Positions 1 to 8,611 of a DNA stretch of 64,000 nucleotides are shown in pieces (within the stretch, counting starts at the first letter, position 1; each line of letters begins with the position of its first letter). Both the position numbers and the translations under genes were made by a program. Location: positions 1,922,001-1,986,000 of the forward strand of contig NC_012704.1 of NCBI RefSeq assembly GCF_000023145.1, written 5' to 3'. The stretch is from Corynebacterium kroppenstedtii DSM 44385. Its GTDB lineage: Bacteria; Actinomycetota; Actinomycetes; Mycobacteriales; Mycobacteriaceae. Under the pieces are notes generated by a model. The model was not told the DNA's origin. It saw nothing but the letters and a program-made list of their open reading frames with translations, and made no database searches.

Positions 1-1
1 G

Positions 2-307
2 TACAACCACCACCGCAAACAAATCAACCTCCGCCACGGAATGAGCACCACACAAGAAAACAGCGTCCTCGCCCACGAACTCGGCCACGCCGTCCACGGC
101 GACCTCGGCCACGGCGACACACGGCAAGAAGCCCGGGCAGACCGGTTCGCCGCCCGCCTACTCATCTCAGAGGACGAATACCGGCTAGCCGAAATACTGC
201 ACGGCCCCCACCCAGGGGCCATAGCCCACGAACTCGGCGTCACCAACCACCTCGTCACCGTATGGCAAAACACCCACCGGCCAGCCACCACACACCCACA
301 CCCGTGA
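2..307 (+). CDS. ImmA/IrrE-family metallo-endopeptidase, 5' end outside window
   Basis: The reading frame is open from base 2, so the gene starts left of the window. The first ATG inside (41) is probably internal, because the residues before it (YNHHRKQINLRHG) already look like this family. The zinc-protease motif HELGH follows directly, and a downstream acidic helix (QEARADRFAARLL) could supply the third ligand. In mobile elements such proteins cleave or inactivate the element's repressor; that role is inferred here from the family and from the integrase nearby. The last 30 codons are duplicated downstream at 1396-1515. The coding strand is strikingly A/C-rich compared with the core genes. 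Confidence 0.72.
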   Translation, partial: YNHHRKQINLRHGMSTTQENSVLAHELGHAVHGDLGHGDTRQEARADRFAARLLISEDEYRLAEILHGPHPGAIAHELGVTNHLVTVWQNTHRPATTHPHP

Positions 308-331
308 ATTAAGCCCAGAAAGACAACGCGC

Positions 332-1390
332 GTGACCACACCCGACATACACCATGACAACCTCGGCGAATTCATCATCTACACCACCGACGACGGAACC
401 ACCGAAGTCCAACTCCGACTCATCGACAACACCGTCTGGATGACCCAAACACAAATGGCCGAACTATTCGACGTATCCCGATCCAGTATCAGCGAACACC
501 TCAAACACCTATTCAACGAAAACGAACTCAACCGCGTAGAAGTTGTTCGGAAATTCCGAAAAGACGCAGGTCGTACCCTAGACCACTACAACCTTGACGC
601 GATCATGGCCGTCGGATTCCGCATCCGAGGCCCCCGAGGCATACAGTTCCGACGCTGGGCTACTGAAGTACTCACTGAGTACCTAATCAAAGGGTTCGTG
701 CTCAACGATGACAAACTCAAAGACCCCCTCGGCGCGGACTACTTCGACGAACTCCTCGCACGCATCCGCGATATCCGCTCCTCCGAAGCTCGCCTCTACC
801 TCGAACTACGCAACATCATCAGCCTTGCCGATGACTACGACCCGAACTCGCAACGCACACACCAATTGTTTGCCACAATTCAAGACAAACTGCACTACGC
901 AATCACCGGTAACACTTCATCCGAAATCATTGCTACCCGCTGCGACCCCCAAGCCGACAACCTAGGCCTAACCTCTTGGAAGGGTGACATCGTCCGCAAA
1001 GGCGACATCCGCACGGCAAAAAACTACCTCACAAACAACGAGCTCAACCGCCTTAACCTGCTTGTATCCGGATTCTTAAACTATGCGGAAGACCAAGCCC
1101 AACGCCGGAAAGTTGTGCACATGAATGACTGGATCAAAAAAGCTGACCAATTCATAGAATTCAATGACTACGAGCCGCTAAAAGATCACGGAAGAATAAC
1201 TCGCGACAAGGCCAATGAACTAGCACAACAACGCTACGAGATCTTCAACCAAGGGCGAAAACAACTGGAAGACGACAAAGCCGAACGCGAGCTAGTAGAA
1301 ACCCTCCGCAAAGCTGATCGAGAGCTCCTAGCTCAACGTAAAAGACTCTCGCCACGCCACAAGTCGGATAGAGACGAAATCTCTAGATAG
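332..1390 (+). CDS. RhuM-family protein (Virulence_RhuM)
   Basis: Protein of 352 residues starting at GTG 332, 24 bp after the ImmA-like gene. The N-terminal third has the typical family features: a short beta-rich start, a helix-turn-helix-like stretch (WMTQTQMAELFDVSRSSIS), then VVRKFRKDAGR and HYNLDAIMAVGFR with a Bro/KilA-like look. The C-terminal half is helical and charged. RhuM homologues sit in pathogenicity islands and phage-like elements; the name comes from Salmonella, and biochemical function is unknown. Length is normal for the family, so it appears intact. It lies exactly between two copies of the ImmA-gene 3' end, which suggests it arrived as a cassette. Base use drifts from A/C-rich at its 5' end to mixed at its 3' end. 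Confidence 0.8.
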   Translation: MTTPDIHHDNLGEFIIYTTDDGTTEVQLRLIDNTVWMTQTQMAELFDVSRSSISEHLKHLFNENELNRVEVVRKFRKDAGRTLDHYNLDAIMAVGFRIRGPRGIQFRRWATEVLTEYLIKGFVLNDDKLKDPLGADYFDELLARIRDIRSSEARLYLELRNIISLADDYDPNSQRTHQLFATIQDKLHYAITGNTSSEIIATRCDPQADNLGLTSWKGDIVRKGDIRTAKNYLTNNELNRLNLLVSGFLNYAEDQAQRRKVVHMNDWIKKADQFIEFNDYEPLKDHGRITRDKANELAQQRYEIFNQGRKQLEDDKAERELVETLRKADRELLAQRKRLSPRHKSDRDEISR

Positions 1391-1395
1391 TTTTC

Positions 1396-1515
1396 GCCCA
1401 CGAACTCGGCGTCACCATCCACCTAGTAGAGGTATGGCGGGAAACATGTGCCACCCGGATCACACCCCACCCCCGACCGAGCACACGCCCGCGAATTAAG
1501 CCCAGACAAGAATAA
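1396..1515 (+). pseudogene. Duplicated 3' fragment of the ImmA-like gene
   Basis: The first 22 bases are identical to 224-245 inside the ImmA-like gene. The reading frame is then kept (AHELGVTIHLVEVWRE against AHELGVTNHLVTVWQN) until its own TAA at 1513. The end GAATTAAGCCCAGA is also shared with 306-319. There is no start codon or N-terminal part, so this is a remnant. It begins 6 bases after the rhuM stop codon. Confidence 0.7.
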
Positions 1516-1582
1516 ACAACTTTTACAACAACCAGGTCACGTTGGATTCATTAGATGAGTAAGCCCAACAAAACATAGAAAA

Positions 1583-1621
1583 AGTCCCCGTCCGTCAATG
1601 GACCAAAGACGAACGGGGACT
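1583..1621 (-). terminator. Rho-independent terminator, minus-strand orientation
   Basis: Arms AGTCCCCGT (1583-1591) and ACGGGGACT (1613-1621) pair perfectly and extend to about 14 pairs with one wobble. Read on the minus strand the stem is followed by TTTTT; on the plus strand no T-run follows. No minus-strand gene lies next to it. The nearest upstream minus-strand gene is the fadE that ends at 2915, beyond the integrase. Confidence 0.7.
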
Positions 1622-1707
1622 CTGCTGCCCTTTGCCTCTCCGAAGAAAAGGCACCTCCCACTATACACAACAACAAGCCCAGCCACCCACCCCACAAGGA
1701 AACACAC

Positions 1708-2865
1708 ATGGCTATCAGCAAACGTACCACCACAACAGGAAAAACCAGGTGGGTTGCCCGCTACCGCGACCAGATCGGCACAGAACACTCCAAAACATTC
1801 CCCACCCAAAAACAAGCCAAAAACTATCTGCAAGAACAAGAGCGGGCACTCAGGCGCGGAGAATGGATCAACGAAAAAACGGCACCCACCCTAGGCGAAC
1901 TGTGGGAAACCTGGGAGGCTACCGCCACCACCCCAGGTACTCTCACCGTCCGACAACGAGCCGGAAAAAACCTCGGCAACCTCGCCGAATTACACATCAA
2001 CCACATCACCCCAGCGCTCCTCCGAACCTGGATAAACCAACTCCGCACAGGCAGACCCTGGGCCAAAAACCACACCGGACTATCAGAACGCACCGTGCGT
2101 AACTATTGGTCTCAACTATCCGGATGCCTACACATGGCAGTCGACGACGGACTTCTAGCAGCCTCCCCTACCAGCAAAGTCAGTATCGGTAGATCACCAC
2201 GTATGGCCGTCGAACGATGCCACATCCCAGACATGGAACAAGTACAAAACCTTATTCACGTCTGCGACGCAACAGGTAGAGACACACTAGCCACTATGGT
2301 CATCCTGGCCGCCTCAACCGGAATGCGGTCAAGTGAAGTCGCAGGCCTGAGATGGAAAAACATAGACCGACGACAACACATGGTGCGGGTAGTTGAACAG
2401 GCCGCCTCATCACATATCAAAGAGCCACCCACCGGGGAGGCCCGCTGGGCGAAGCTAAAAACGCAGACCTCCCGCCGCGACATTCCTCTACCCGCAGCCA
2501 CACTGCAACGGCTTCGGAAACACCGCCTCAAACACCGGACAGGACCCGACGAACCCATGTTCCTCACACCGTCGGGGAAGATGTGGCGAGCAGACAATGT
2601 CTGCAAGGCGATGGCCCCGTTTGGGTTTCGTTTTCACGATCTTCGGCACCTCTACGCTTCACATCTCATCCGGCAAGGGTTAGGGGTGAAAGCGGTCCAG
2701 GAGCTGCTTGGTCATGCGTCGGCGTCAACGACGTTGGATACGTATACGCATTTGTGGATGGATGAGACGGAGCGGGCTCGTGGTGCTGCTGACGAGTTGG
2801 TGCGGACTTTTTGCGGATTTTTTGCGGACTCGGCGGAAAAAGAGCACCTGCCGGAGGTGCGTTGA
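1708..2865 (+). CDS. Tyrosine recombinase (phage/island integrase)
   Basis: Protein of 385 residues with the order typical of actinobacterial integrases: an N-terminal arm-binding AP2-like segment (about 1-55), a SAM-like core-binding domain (60-160) and a catalytic domain (170-350). Visible active-site residues are R207 (TGMRSSEV), K251, H310-x-x-R313 (HDLRH), H336 (LLGHAS) and Y346 (DTYTHL), so it should be able to recombine DNA. A Shine-Dalgarno (AAGGA, 1699-1703) precedes ATG 1708. The first 850 bp are A/C-rich on the coding strand while the last 300 bp are G/T-rich, as if the gene were a mosaic. It reads toward the fadE gene, 50 bp away, so an attachment site is expected between them. 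Confidence 0.93.
   Translation: MAISKRTTTTGKTRWVARYRDQIGTEHSKTFPTQKQAKNYLQEQERALRRGEWINEKTAPTLGELWETWEATATTPGTLTVRQRAGKNLGNLAELHINHITPALLRTWINQLRTGRPWAKNHTGLSERTVRNYWSQLSGCLHMAVDDGLLAASPTSKVSIGRSPRMAVERCHIPDMEQVQNLIHVCDATGRDTLATMVILAASTGMRSSEVAGLRWKNIDRRQHMVRVVEQAASSHIKEPPTGEARWAKLKTQTSRRDIPLPAATLQRLRKHRLKHRTGPDEPMFLTPSGKMWRADNVCKAMAPFGFRFHDLRHLYASHLIRQGLGVKAVQELLGHASASTTLDTYTHLWMDETERARGAADELVRTFCGFFADSAEKEHLPEVR
2801..2833 (+). repeat. Three 11-bp tandem repeats at the integrase 3' end
   Basis: The unit TGCGGA followed by CTTTT, TTTTT or CTCGG starts at 2801, 2812 and 2823, an exact 11-bp period or one helical turn. It lies within the last codons of the integrase. Regularly phased short repeats beside an integrase gene are what arm-type binding sites look like; that reading is inference. 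A 6-bp stem (GCACCT/AGGTGC, 2844-2860) follows. Confidence 0.5.
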
Positions 2866-2900
2866 GGTGGTCTCCTGTGGCGACGACGACAGAAAATTTA

Positions 2901-2909
2901 TGCCCTTTG
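2901..2909. other. Possible attachment core: 9-bp direct repeat flanking the integrase
   Basis: TGCCCTTTG at 2901-2909, six bases beyond the fadE stop codon, is repeated exactly at 1626-1634, just right of the minus-strand terminator. Removing the DNA between the two copies would put that terminator about 20 bp behind the fadE stop codon, the normal place for it. Nine bases can match by chance, so this is only a candidate. Confidence 0.35.
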
Positions 2910-2914
2910 ACCTG

Positions 2915-4123
2915 CTATTTTAGTTCCTTGGAGCTTAGTCCCAGCTCGCGACGGGCAACAATCAACTGCTGGATCTGCTGCGTCCCTTCGAAGATGTCCA
3001 GAATCTTGGAATCGCGCCCCCACTTCTCCAGCAGTTCGCGTTCGGAGTAGCCCCACGGACCAGCCAATTCCACAGCCTTAAGCGTGACATGAGTACCAAC
3101 ACGCCCCGCCTTCGCCTTCGCAATCGACGCTTCCTTGGTGTTTGGCTTCTTATTATCCGCCATCCACGCCGCGCGCAGCGTCAACAGGTACGCAGCTTCC
3201 CAGTCGCTCTCCAAGTCGAGGTATTCCGCGACGGCAGCCGACTGAGCATACTTCGGCTTGTCATAATCGATGACCTCACCAGCGTCTTCCAGCACCTCAC
3301 GGAGCTTTTCCAACGCACCGCGGGCACATCCGACAGCCATCGCAGCAACTAGCGGGCGCGTGTTGTCGAACGTCGCCATCGCTCCGGCGAAGCCCTTCTT
3401 CGTGCTCACCTCCGGCGAACCCAACAGGTTCTCCTTCGGAACGCGCACATTATCCAGGCGCAATACCGCGGTATCCGACGCCTTAATACCTAGCTTGTGC
3501 TCCAAACGTTCCACAGTGAAGCCGTCGGCTGACTTCGGAACGACGAACGACTTGATAGCCGCGCGACCTTTGGACTTATCCACACTCGCCCACACGACGA
3601 CGTGGTCGGAACGCTCACCGGCCGTCACGAAGATCTTTTCACCGTTAATGACGTACTCGTCGCCGTCGAGAGTTGCTGTTGTTGACACGGCAGCGGAGTC
3701 CGAACCAAAACCAGGCTCGGTGATGGCCATCGACGCCCACACCTTGCCGATGCGCTCCAACTGTTCATCCGTCGCGACGGCCGCAATGGCGGAGTTTCCG
3801 AGGCCCTGGTACGGAATGGACAGTGTGAGGGCCACGTCGCCCCAGCACAGCTCCAGCACGTTCAGCACCGCGGCCATATTTCCGCCATTGCGGATGCCGT
3901 CGGACTTTTTCTTCTTATCTCCGCGACCACCCGACGCACCCGCCATTCCGCGGCCAGCGTCGGCCATGCCTTCCACCATGCTGGCCATGGTGTCCAGTTC
4001 GACGGGGCGCTCGTGCTCGGCGAGGTCGTACTTACGGGAAATGGGTCGGAAGATTTCGGCGGCCGCCTGATGCCCAGGGTTCGCACCCTTCTTCAAGAAG
4101 CCAGGAAGTTCTAGGTTAATCAT
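2915..4123 (-). CDS. Acyl-CoA dehydrogenase family protein
   Basis: FAD-dependent alpha,beta-dehydrogenation of an acyl-CoA, first step of beta-oxidation. The 402-residue protein has the usual three parts: an N-terminal helical domain; a middle beta-domain with the flavin-contacting stretch ITEPGFGSDSAAV and VINGEKIFVTAG; and a C-terminal helical domain ending near DIFEGTQQIQQL. E379 in that motif matches the catalytic glutamate of medium-chain enzymes. A low-complexity insert (GGRGDKKKKSDG) sits near residue 70. It is the second gene of a minus-strand pair with another acyl-CoA dehydrogenase 127 bp upstream; actinobacterial pairs often form heteromers. The substrate cannot be read from the sequence. 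Its 3' end abuts the integrase element. Confidence 0.88.
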   Translation of the reverse strand: MINLELPGFLKKGANPGHQAAAEIFRPISRKYDLAEHERPVELDTMASMVEGMADAGRGMAGASGGRGDKKKKSDGIRNGGNMAAVLNVLELCWGDVALTLSIPYQGLGNSAIAAVATDEQLERIGKVWASMAITEPGFGSDSAAVSTTATLDGDEYVINGEKIFVTAGERSDHVVVWASVDKSKGRAAIKSFVVPKSADGFTVERLEHKLGIKASDTAVLRLDNVRVPKENLLGSPEVSTKKGFAGAMATFDNTRPLVAAMAVGCARGALEKLREVLEDAGEVIDYDKPKYAQSAAVAEYLDLESDWEAAYLLTLRAAWMADNKKPNTKEASIAKAKAGRVGTHVTLKAVELAGPWGYSERELLEKWGRDSKILDIFEGTQQIQQLIVARRELGLSSKELK

Positions 4124-4250
4124 GATTGTGTCCCTCCGGGGTCACATAAGAGCGTTCAACGCTGCGGGTTTTATTCGGTTGACAACATCGTGTTCATGTG
4201 TGCGTGCATCGCGGGCCAGGTGCCACCTAACGCCGGTGCTGCCTGGCCGT

Positions 4251-5765
4251 TTACAGAACGATCGTTCCTTCAGCGACGCCGATTGCACGCAAATCCCTGT
4301 ACCACCGCTCCACGGGATGCTCCTTGGTATAACCATGACCACCCAGCAACTGGACTCCGTCTGACCCGATCGCCATGCCCTTCTCGGCCGCCAAGTCACG
4401 GGCAAGGGCGGCCTCGCGGTGGAACGTCAGCCCCTGGTCCGCGCGGGAACAACCGCGCAGCGCGACCAAACGCATGCCGTCGAGTTCAATGCGGATATTC
4501 GCCACCGCGAACGCCACCGCCTGACGGTGAGAAATCGGCTCACCAAACGCCTGACGCTCGTTGACGTACGGCTTCACATAGTCCAGCACCGCCGAACATG
4601 CCCCCACAGCCAACGCAGCCCAGCCCAACCGGGACCGCCGAATAATGTTCCGGTAGTCGCTCTCCCTGTCCTCGGCAGAGCGATCCGTCCCACCAAGAAT
4701 GTTCGACGCGGGAACACGCACGTCGTTCAAGAGCAGCCGTCCCAGTCCTGCCGCGCGCAACCCCATGCTCGGATCAGGCTCCACCACGACACCATCAGCA
4801 TCAGATTCGACGATGACCAGCGTCGGAGCGTCGTCAAGCATGGTAGCGACGACGAATAGTTCGCAATTACCGGCGTCGGGAACCAGGGCTTTGACGCCCT
4901 CGATCACTACGTCATCGCCCTCGCGGCGAGCAGTCGTCGACAAGGAGAAAGGATCGAACAGCGGCTGAGGCTCGGCGACGGACACCGCGGAGATCGGAAT
5001 ATCCTCGCCCGCGAACGCTGGCAAATACGTCCGCTGCTGCTCATCAGAGCCGTACGCAGTCAAGGTCGCGGCGACACCGGCCGGGGCCATCACGGAGAGG
5101 GCAATGCCCGGATCCGCGTGGGCTAGCGCCTCCGTGACGAGGAAATTCGTCGTGAGGTTGGACCCGGTGGCGATCCCCTCGAACTCCTCCGGCACGTTCA
5201 CCATGGAAATGCCCAGGCCAAGCGCCTCTTTGCGGAGATCCTCGGAAACGGCTGCCGCTTCGTCGGCGTCGTGGGCCGCGGGGCTAATGCGCTTCTCAGC
5301 GAAATCCTTAATCGTCTCGACGATCATCTCCTGGTCCTCGTCGGGCGTGAGGTCCCACACGATCTTCTTGGATTCCGCAGCCTTTTCCTCGGCCTCGGCG
5401 TCGGGTTTTTCGTCGCCAATCTTCTTATCATCGCCCAAGCCGAGGAACGGGAGGCGGATCGGGGACTGCCCGCTGGTGACCCGCTTAAATTCGCGGGTGG
5501 CCGCGCCGAGAGACTTCATGCCTGTCTTCGTCGACTCATAGGTAATGCGGTCAATGCGTTCATTGAGGCCATACTTCGCGGCGAAATCGGAGCCAGTCAC
5601 CCGCGTCAACAGGCGCATCGCCGTGCCCATCGCGTCCCGCTTAATGCTATTTTTCCCGACGGTCGAGTCGTTGCCGTCAGAGTTCTTGCCGCGGGATTTC
5701 GCAGCGTCGTCGCGGGGGCCTGCCGCGGAGCCAGAGCCATTGTCGCGTTCATTCGTTGAAGACAT
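4251..5765 (-). CDS. Acyl-CoA dehydrogenase family protein, extended N terminus and short C terminus
   Basis: A second acyl-CoA dehydrogenase (504 residues), upstream partner of the gene at 2915-4123. About 140 N-terminal residues precede the dehydrogenase core: a charged Ser/Asp/Lys-rich tract, then a segment around FAAKYGLNERIDRITYEST and a second charged linker. The core starts near WDLTPDEDQEMIVETIKDFAEKRI. SVAEPQPLFDPFSL takes the place of the usual flavin motif, and the protein ends at VAEGTIVL, so the candidate catalytic E499 is present. The 15-30 residues that normally follow EGT are missing. This and the N-terminal extension suggest a non-standard partner subunit rather than a free-standing fatty-acid enzyme. 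Start ATG 5765; no better start is seen. Confidence 0.85.
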   Translation of the reverse strand: MSSTNERDNGSGSAAGPRDDAAKSRGKNSDGNDSTVGKNSIKRDAMGTAMRLLTRVTGSDFAAKYGLNERIDRITYESTKTGMKSLGAATREFKRVTSGQSPIRLPFLGLGDDKKIGDEKPDAEAEEKAAESKKIVWDLTPDEDQEMIVETIKDFAEKRISPAAHDADEAAAVSEDLRKEALGLGISMVNVPEEFEGIATGSNLTTNFLVTEALAHADPGIALSVMAPAGVAATLTAYGSDEQQRTYLPAFAGEDIPISAVSVAEPQPLFDPFSLSTTARREGDDVVIEGVKALVPDAGNCELFVVATMLDDAPTLVIVESDADGVVVEPDPSMGLRAAGLGRLLLNDVRVPASNILGGTDRSAEDRESDYRNIIRRSRLGWAALAVGACSAVLDYVKPYVNERQAFGEPISHRQAVAFAVANIRIELDGMRLVALRGCSRADQGLTFHREAALARDLAAEKGMAIGSDGVQLLGGHGYTKEHPVERWYRDLRAIGVAEGTIVL

Positions 5766-5929
5766 TAAAGGCCTTTCGGTCGTTCGTATCGGCCACGCAC
5801 CGGTCGACGATGCATTGCCAGGAAGCTTACATAAGCATAACGCACAAGCGCGTGATCGGTATCACAATTACGAAAGAAAACCGACAAAGCCACGATCAGA
5901 ACCCCAGTGAAAGCGAGCTCACGACAAAA

Positions 5930-5955
5930 GCCCCAGGTGAGTACTCACCCAGGGC
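5930..5955 (-). terminator. Rho-independent terminator of lysS
   Basis: On the minus strand a 12-pair stem (two G-U wobbles) with the centre GGTGAGTACTCACC is followed by TTTT. It lies about 60 bp past the lysS stop codon. The remainder of 5766-6012 holds no recognisable gene; its left part should carry the promoter of the acyl-CoA dehydrogenase pair. Confidence 0.7.
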
Positions 5956-6012
5956 CACGGCGCGCGGACTACGGCGTGCGGTTTACGGTTTCGCGGTTTA
6001 CCGCTCCGCCTA

Positions 6013-7623
6013 TTACCGCTCCGGCTTCACCAAGGGGAACAGCACGGTTTCCCGAATCCCCAACCCGGTTAATGCCATCAGCAAGCGGTCAATACCCATT
6101 CCGGTTCCCGCCGTCGGGGGCATCCCCTGCTCCATCGCCTGGAGGAAGTCCTCGTCCAAGACCATGGCTTCGTCATCGCCGCCAGCAGCTAAACGGGCCT
6201 GATCCTCAAAGCGCTGACGCTGGATCACGGGATCAATCAACTCGGAGTAGCCCGTCGCCAATTCGAAACCTCGGACATACAGATCCCACTTCTCGGTCAC
6301 ACCGGGCTTCGACCGGTGATCACGCGTCAACGGCGACGTCTCGACCGGGAAGTTACGGACGAACACCGGCCCATCCAGTTGGTCAGCGCACAGCTCTTCC
6401 CAGATTTCCTCGACGAATTTCCCGTGGCCCCATCCTGTGCCCGGTTCCACACCAATCGTGTCCGCGATCGCCTTCAATTCGTCGACCGTCGAATGAATGG
6501 TCACCTCGGGCTGGCCGGGGAACTTGCGCTGCAAAGCCTCGTTCAAGCTGTCGTACATGTCCAGCTTCGGCCACTCACCGCCAAAATCATAAGTGGAACC
6601 GTCGGCAAGAGTGACGACCAGCGAATCCGGGTCCTGCTCCGGGTCCCAGTTATCATGCACCAGCTTGTTGACGGCGCGCGCACAGTGCTGGATCAGGCCC
6701 TGCGTCGAGGCGGCGTTATCGTCATACGTCGCGTAGGCCTGATAGGTTTCCAACATGGCGAACTCCGGGCTGTGGGAGGAGTCGATCCCCTCGTTCCGGA
6801 AATTCCTGTTGACTTCGAAAACCTTCTCAATACCGCCGACGACGCAGCGCTTGAGGTACAGCTCCGGCGCAATGCGCAGGTAGAGGTCCATATCCAGAGC
6901 GTTGGAATGCGTCACGAACGGGCGCGCGGCCGCCCCACCATGCAACGTCTGCAGCATGGGAGTCTCGACCTCGAGGAACCCCAGGCCCTGGAGGTATTCA
7001 CGCACAGCACGCACAACAGTCACGCGGGTGATCATCATGCGGCGGGCGTCGTCACGCATAATCAGATCGGTGTAGCGGTAGCGGATGCGGGTGTCCTCAT
7101 TCATGTCGGCGAAGGACACGGGCAGGGGGCGCAGCGCCTTCGACGCCAATGTCCAGGTCGACGCGAACACCGACAGTTCGCCGCGGCGCGACGACACCAC
7201 ACGGCCACGAATGGACACGAAGTCGCCCATATCGACGTCGGACTTCCAGCGTTTGAGAGCGTCCTCCCCGACCTCAGCGAGCGACAGCATCGCCTGCAGC
7301 TGCGTCCCATCCCCCTCTTGCAGCGTGGCGAAACACAGCTTGCCGGTATTGCGCATGAAAATCACGCGCCCGGCCACGGCCACCTCGGTGTCCGTCTCAT
7401 CACCGATACCTAAATAACGACGAACGGTCCCGTCGGCACGTTGTTCGGTGGTCCCTGCTTTGTCTTCATCGACGACGAAGGCGTCGCGAATTTGTTTCAG
7501 CGTGTGGGTGCGCTCGACGTCGACTGGGTACGGCGCAGTTCCCTCGGAGAGCAACCGCTCCCTTTTTGCCTTGCGAACTTTAACTTGCTCTGGGACATCC
7601 TGGTTTTTCGTCGCTTTACTCAC
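6013..7623 (-). CDS. lysS: Lysyl-tRNA synthetase, class II
   Basis: Charges tRNA-Lys in the cytoplasm. 536 residues from a GTG start (7623). An N-terminal OB-fold anticodon-binding domain ([22 protein letters not shown]) is followed by the class II catalytic core. Motif 1 lies around [15 protein letters not shown], motif 2 is [14 protein letters not shown], and motif 3 is [15 protein letters not shown]. All are intact and length is normal. It is the last gene of the run ftsH-folE-folP-folBK-DUF3180-DUF6779-panC-lysS, the same order as in M. tuberculosis. It is 58 bp behind panC, with a 6-bp hairpin (TTGCCT/AGGCAA, 7644-7658) in that gap, and its own terminator follows at 5930-5955. Confidence 0.97.
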   Translation of the reverse strand: MSKATKNQDVPEQVKVRKAKRERLLSEGTAPYPVDVERTHTLKQIRDAFVVDEDKAGTTEQRADGTVRRYLGIGDETDTEVAVAGRVIFMRNTGKLCFATLQEGDGTQLQAMLSLAEVGEDALKRWKSDVDMGDFVSIRGRVVSSRRGELSVFASTWTLASKALRPLPVSFADMNEDTRIRYRYTDLIMRDDARRMMITRVTVVRAVREYLQGLGFLEVETPMLQTLHGGAAARPFVTHSNALDMDLYLRIAPELYLKRCVVGGIEKVFEVNRNFRNEGIDSSHSPEFAMLETYQAYATYDDNAASTQGLIQHCARAVNKLVHDNWDPEQDPDSLVVTLADGSTYDFGGEWPKLDMYDSLNEALQRKFPGQPEVTIHSTVDELKAIADTIGVEPGTGWGHGKFVEEIWEELCADQLDGPVFVRNFPVETSPLTRDHRSKPGVTEKWDLYVRGFELATGYSELIDPVIQRQRFEDQARLAAGGDDEAMVLDEDFLQAMEQGMPPTAGTGMGIDRLLMALTGLGIRETVLFPLVKPER

Positions 7624-7681
7624 GCGATAAAGAGTAGCTGACCTTGCCTCACAGGCAACCGGTGGGCCATCCCTAGCGGGC

Positions 7682-8602
7682 TTAGCGGGCGACGGTGCTG
7701 TCGTCGGCTGTGTCGGGGCTGTCGGCGGGAAGCTCCCCTAACATGACGCCGGCGTTATCAATCAACCGCACGCCACCAACTTTCGCGGCGACGAGCAGAC
7801 GTCCCTCCCCGTTCTCGGGAGCCGGCCCCAAATCTTTCCCGCGGACGACGGTGTAAAGCACATCAATGCCTTCGCCCTCCATAATCCGCCGTGCTTCCGC
7901 CTCGACAGCGCGAGCACCGTCTTTTGCTTTGTATAGCGCAGCGGTCATCGCGGCCGAGATCGCCGTCGCGGTGACGCGAGCCTCCGGGTCGAGGCGCACG
8001 TTACGCGACGAGAGCGCCAGCCCATCATGTTCCCGCACGATCGGCACCCCATGCACGGTGACCTCCATGTTGAGGTCCGTGACCAGCTGCTGGATGATCA
8101 CCAACTGCTGGTAGTCCTTCTCCCCCATCACGATGTCCGTGGCATGGGACAGGTTGAGCAGCTTGGACACCACCGTGGCCACACCGACGAAGTGCCCATC
8201 GCGGTCCCCCTCGAGCCCCTCGGCAACGGGTCCAGGGTGGACCATCGTCCGGGTCCCGTGAGGGTACATGTCCTCAGCCTTGGGCGTGAACGCGAGGGAC
8301 ACACCTTCCTCGCGGAGGATATCCAGGTCACGCTGGAGTGTCACGGGGTATTTTTCGAAGTCATCGGGGTTATCGAACTGGGCCGGATTCACGAAAACTG
8401 ACGACGCCACCACGGCCCCGGGAAGTCTGTGCGCTGCTCGGAGGAGAGCACGGTGCCCCGCGTGCAGGGCCCCCATGGTGGGGACAAGAACAATACGCTT
8501 CCCGGTTTTACGCAACGCCCTCGTCGTTGCCGCGAATGTCTCAGCGGAATCATGAACACGCAGCTCGCCGGCCGCAAACCCGGGATTCGTCGGTGTAGAC
8601 AT
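7682..8602 (-). CDS. panC: Pantothenate synthetase
   Basis: ATP-dependent condensation of pantoate and beta-alanine, the last step of pantothenate (coenzyme A precursor) synthesis. 306 residues, close to the family length. The nucleotidyl-transferase fold is seen in [15 protein letters not shown] (HxGH-type ATP site) and in the KMSKS-like [29 protein letters not shown] is the usual pantoate/ATP-contact region. It starts at ATG 8602, 9 bp after the stop of the DUF6779 gene, so the two are probably co-transcribed. panD, which follows panC in mycobacteria, is absent here. Confidence 0.96.
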   Translation of the reverse strand: MSTPTNPGFAAGELRVHDSAETFAATTRALRKTGKRIVLVPTMGALHAGHRALLRAAHRLPGAVVASSVFVNPAQFDNPDDFEKYPVTLQRDLDILREEGVSLAFTPKAEDMYPHGTRTMVHPGPVAEGLEGDRDGHFVGVATVVSKLLNLSHATDIVMGEKDYQQLVIIQQLVTDLNMEVTVHGVPIVREHDGLALSSRNVRLDPEARVTATAISAAMTAALYKAKDGARAVEAEARRIMEGEGIDVLYTVVRGKDLGPAPENGEGRLLVAAKVGGVRLIDNAGVMLGELPADSPDTADDSTVAR

Positions 8603-8611
8603 GGTGGGTTA

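Noticed and set aside
1..2900. Toxin-antitoxin or abortive-infection system formed by the ImmA-like and RhuM genes
   Set aside because: No repressor-type partner gene is visible and RhuM has no known toxin activity; the 5' part of the element is outside the window.
6316..7413. 365-codon open frame on the plus strand
   Set aside because: Antisense to lysS with no recognisable domain.
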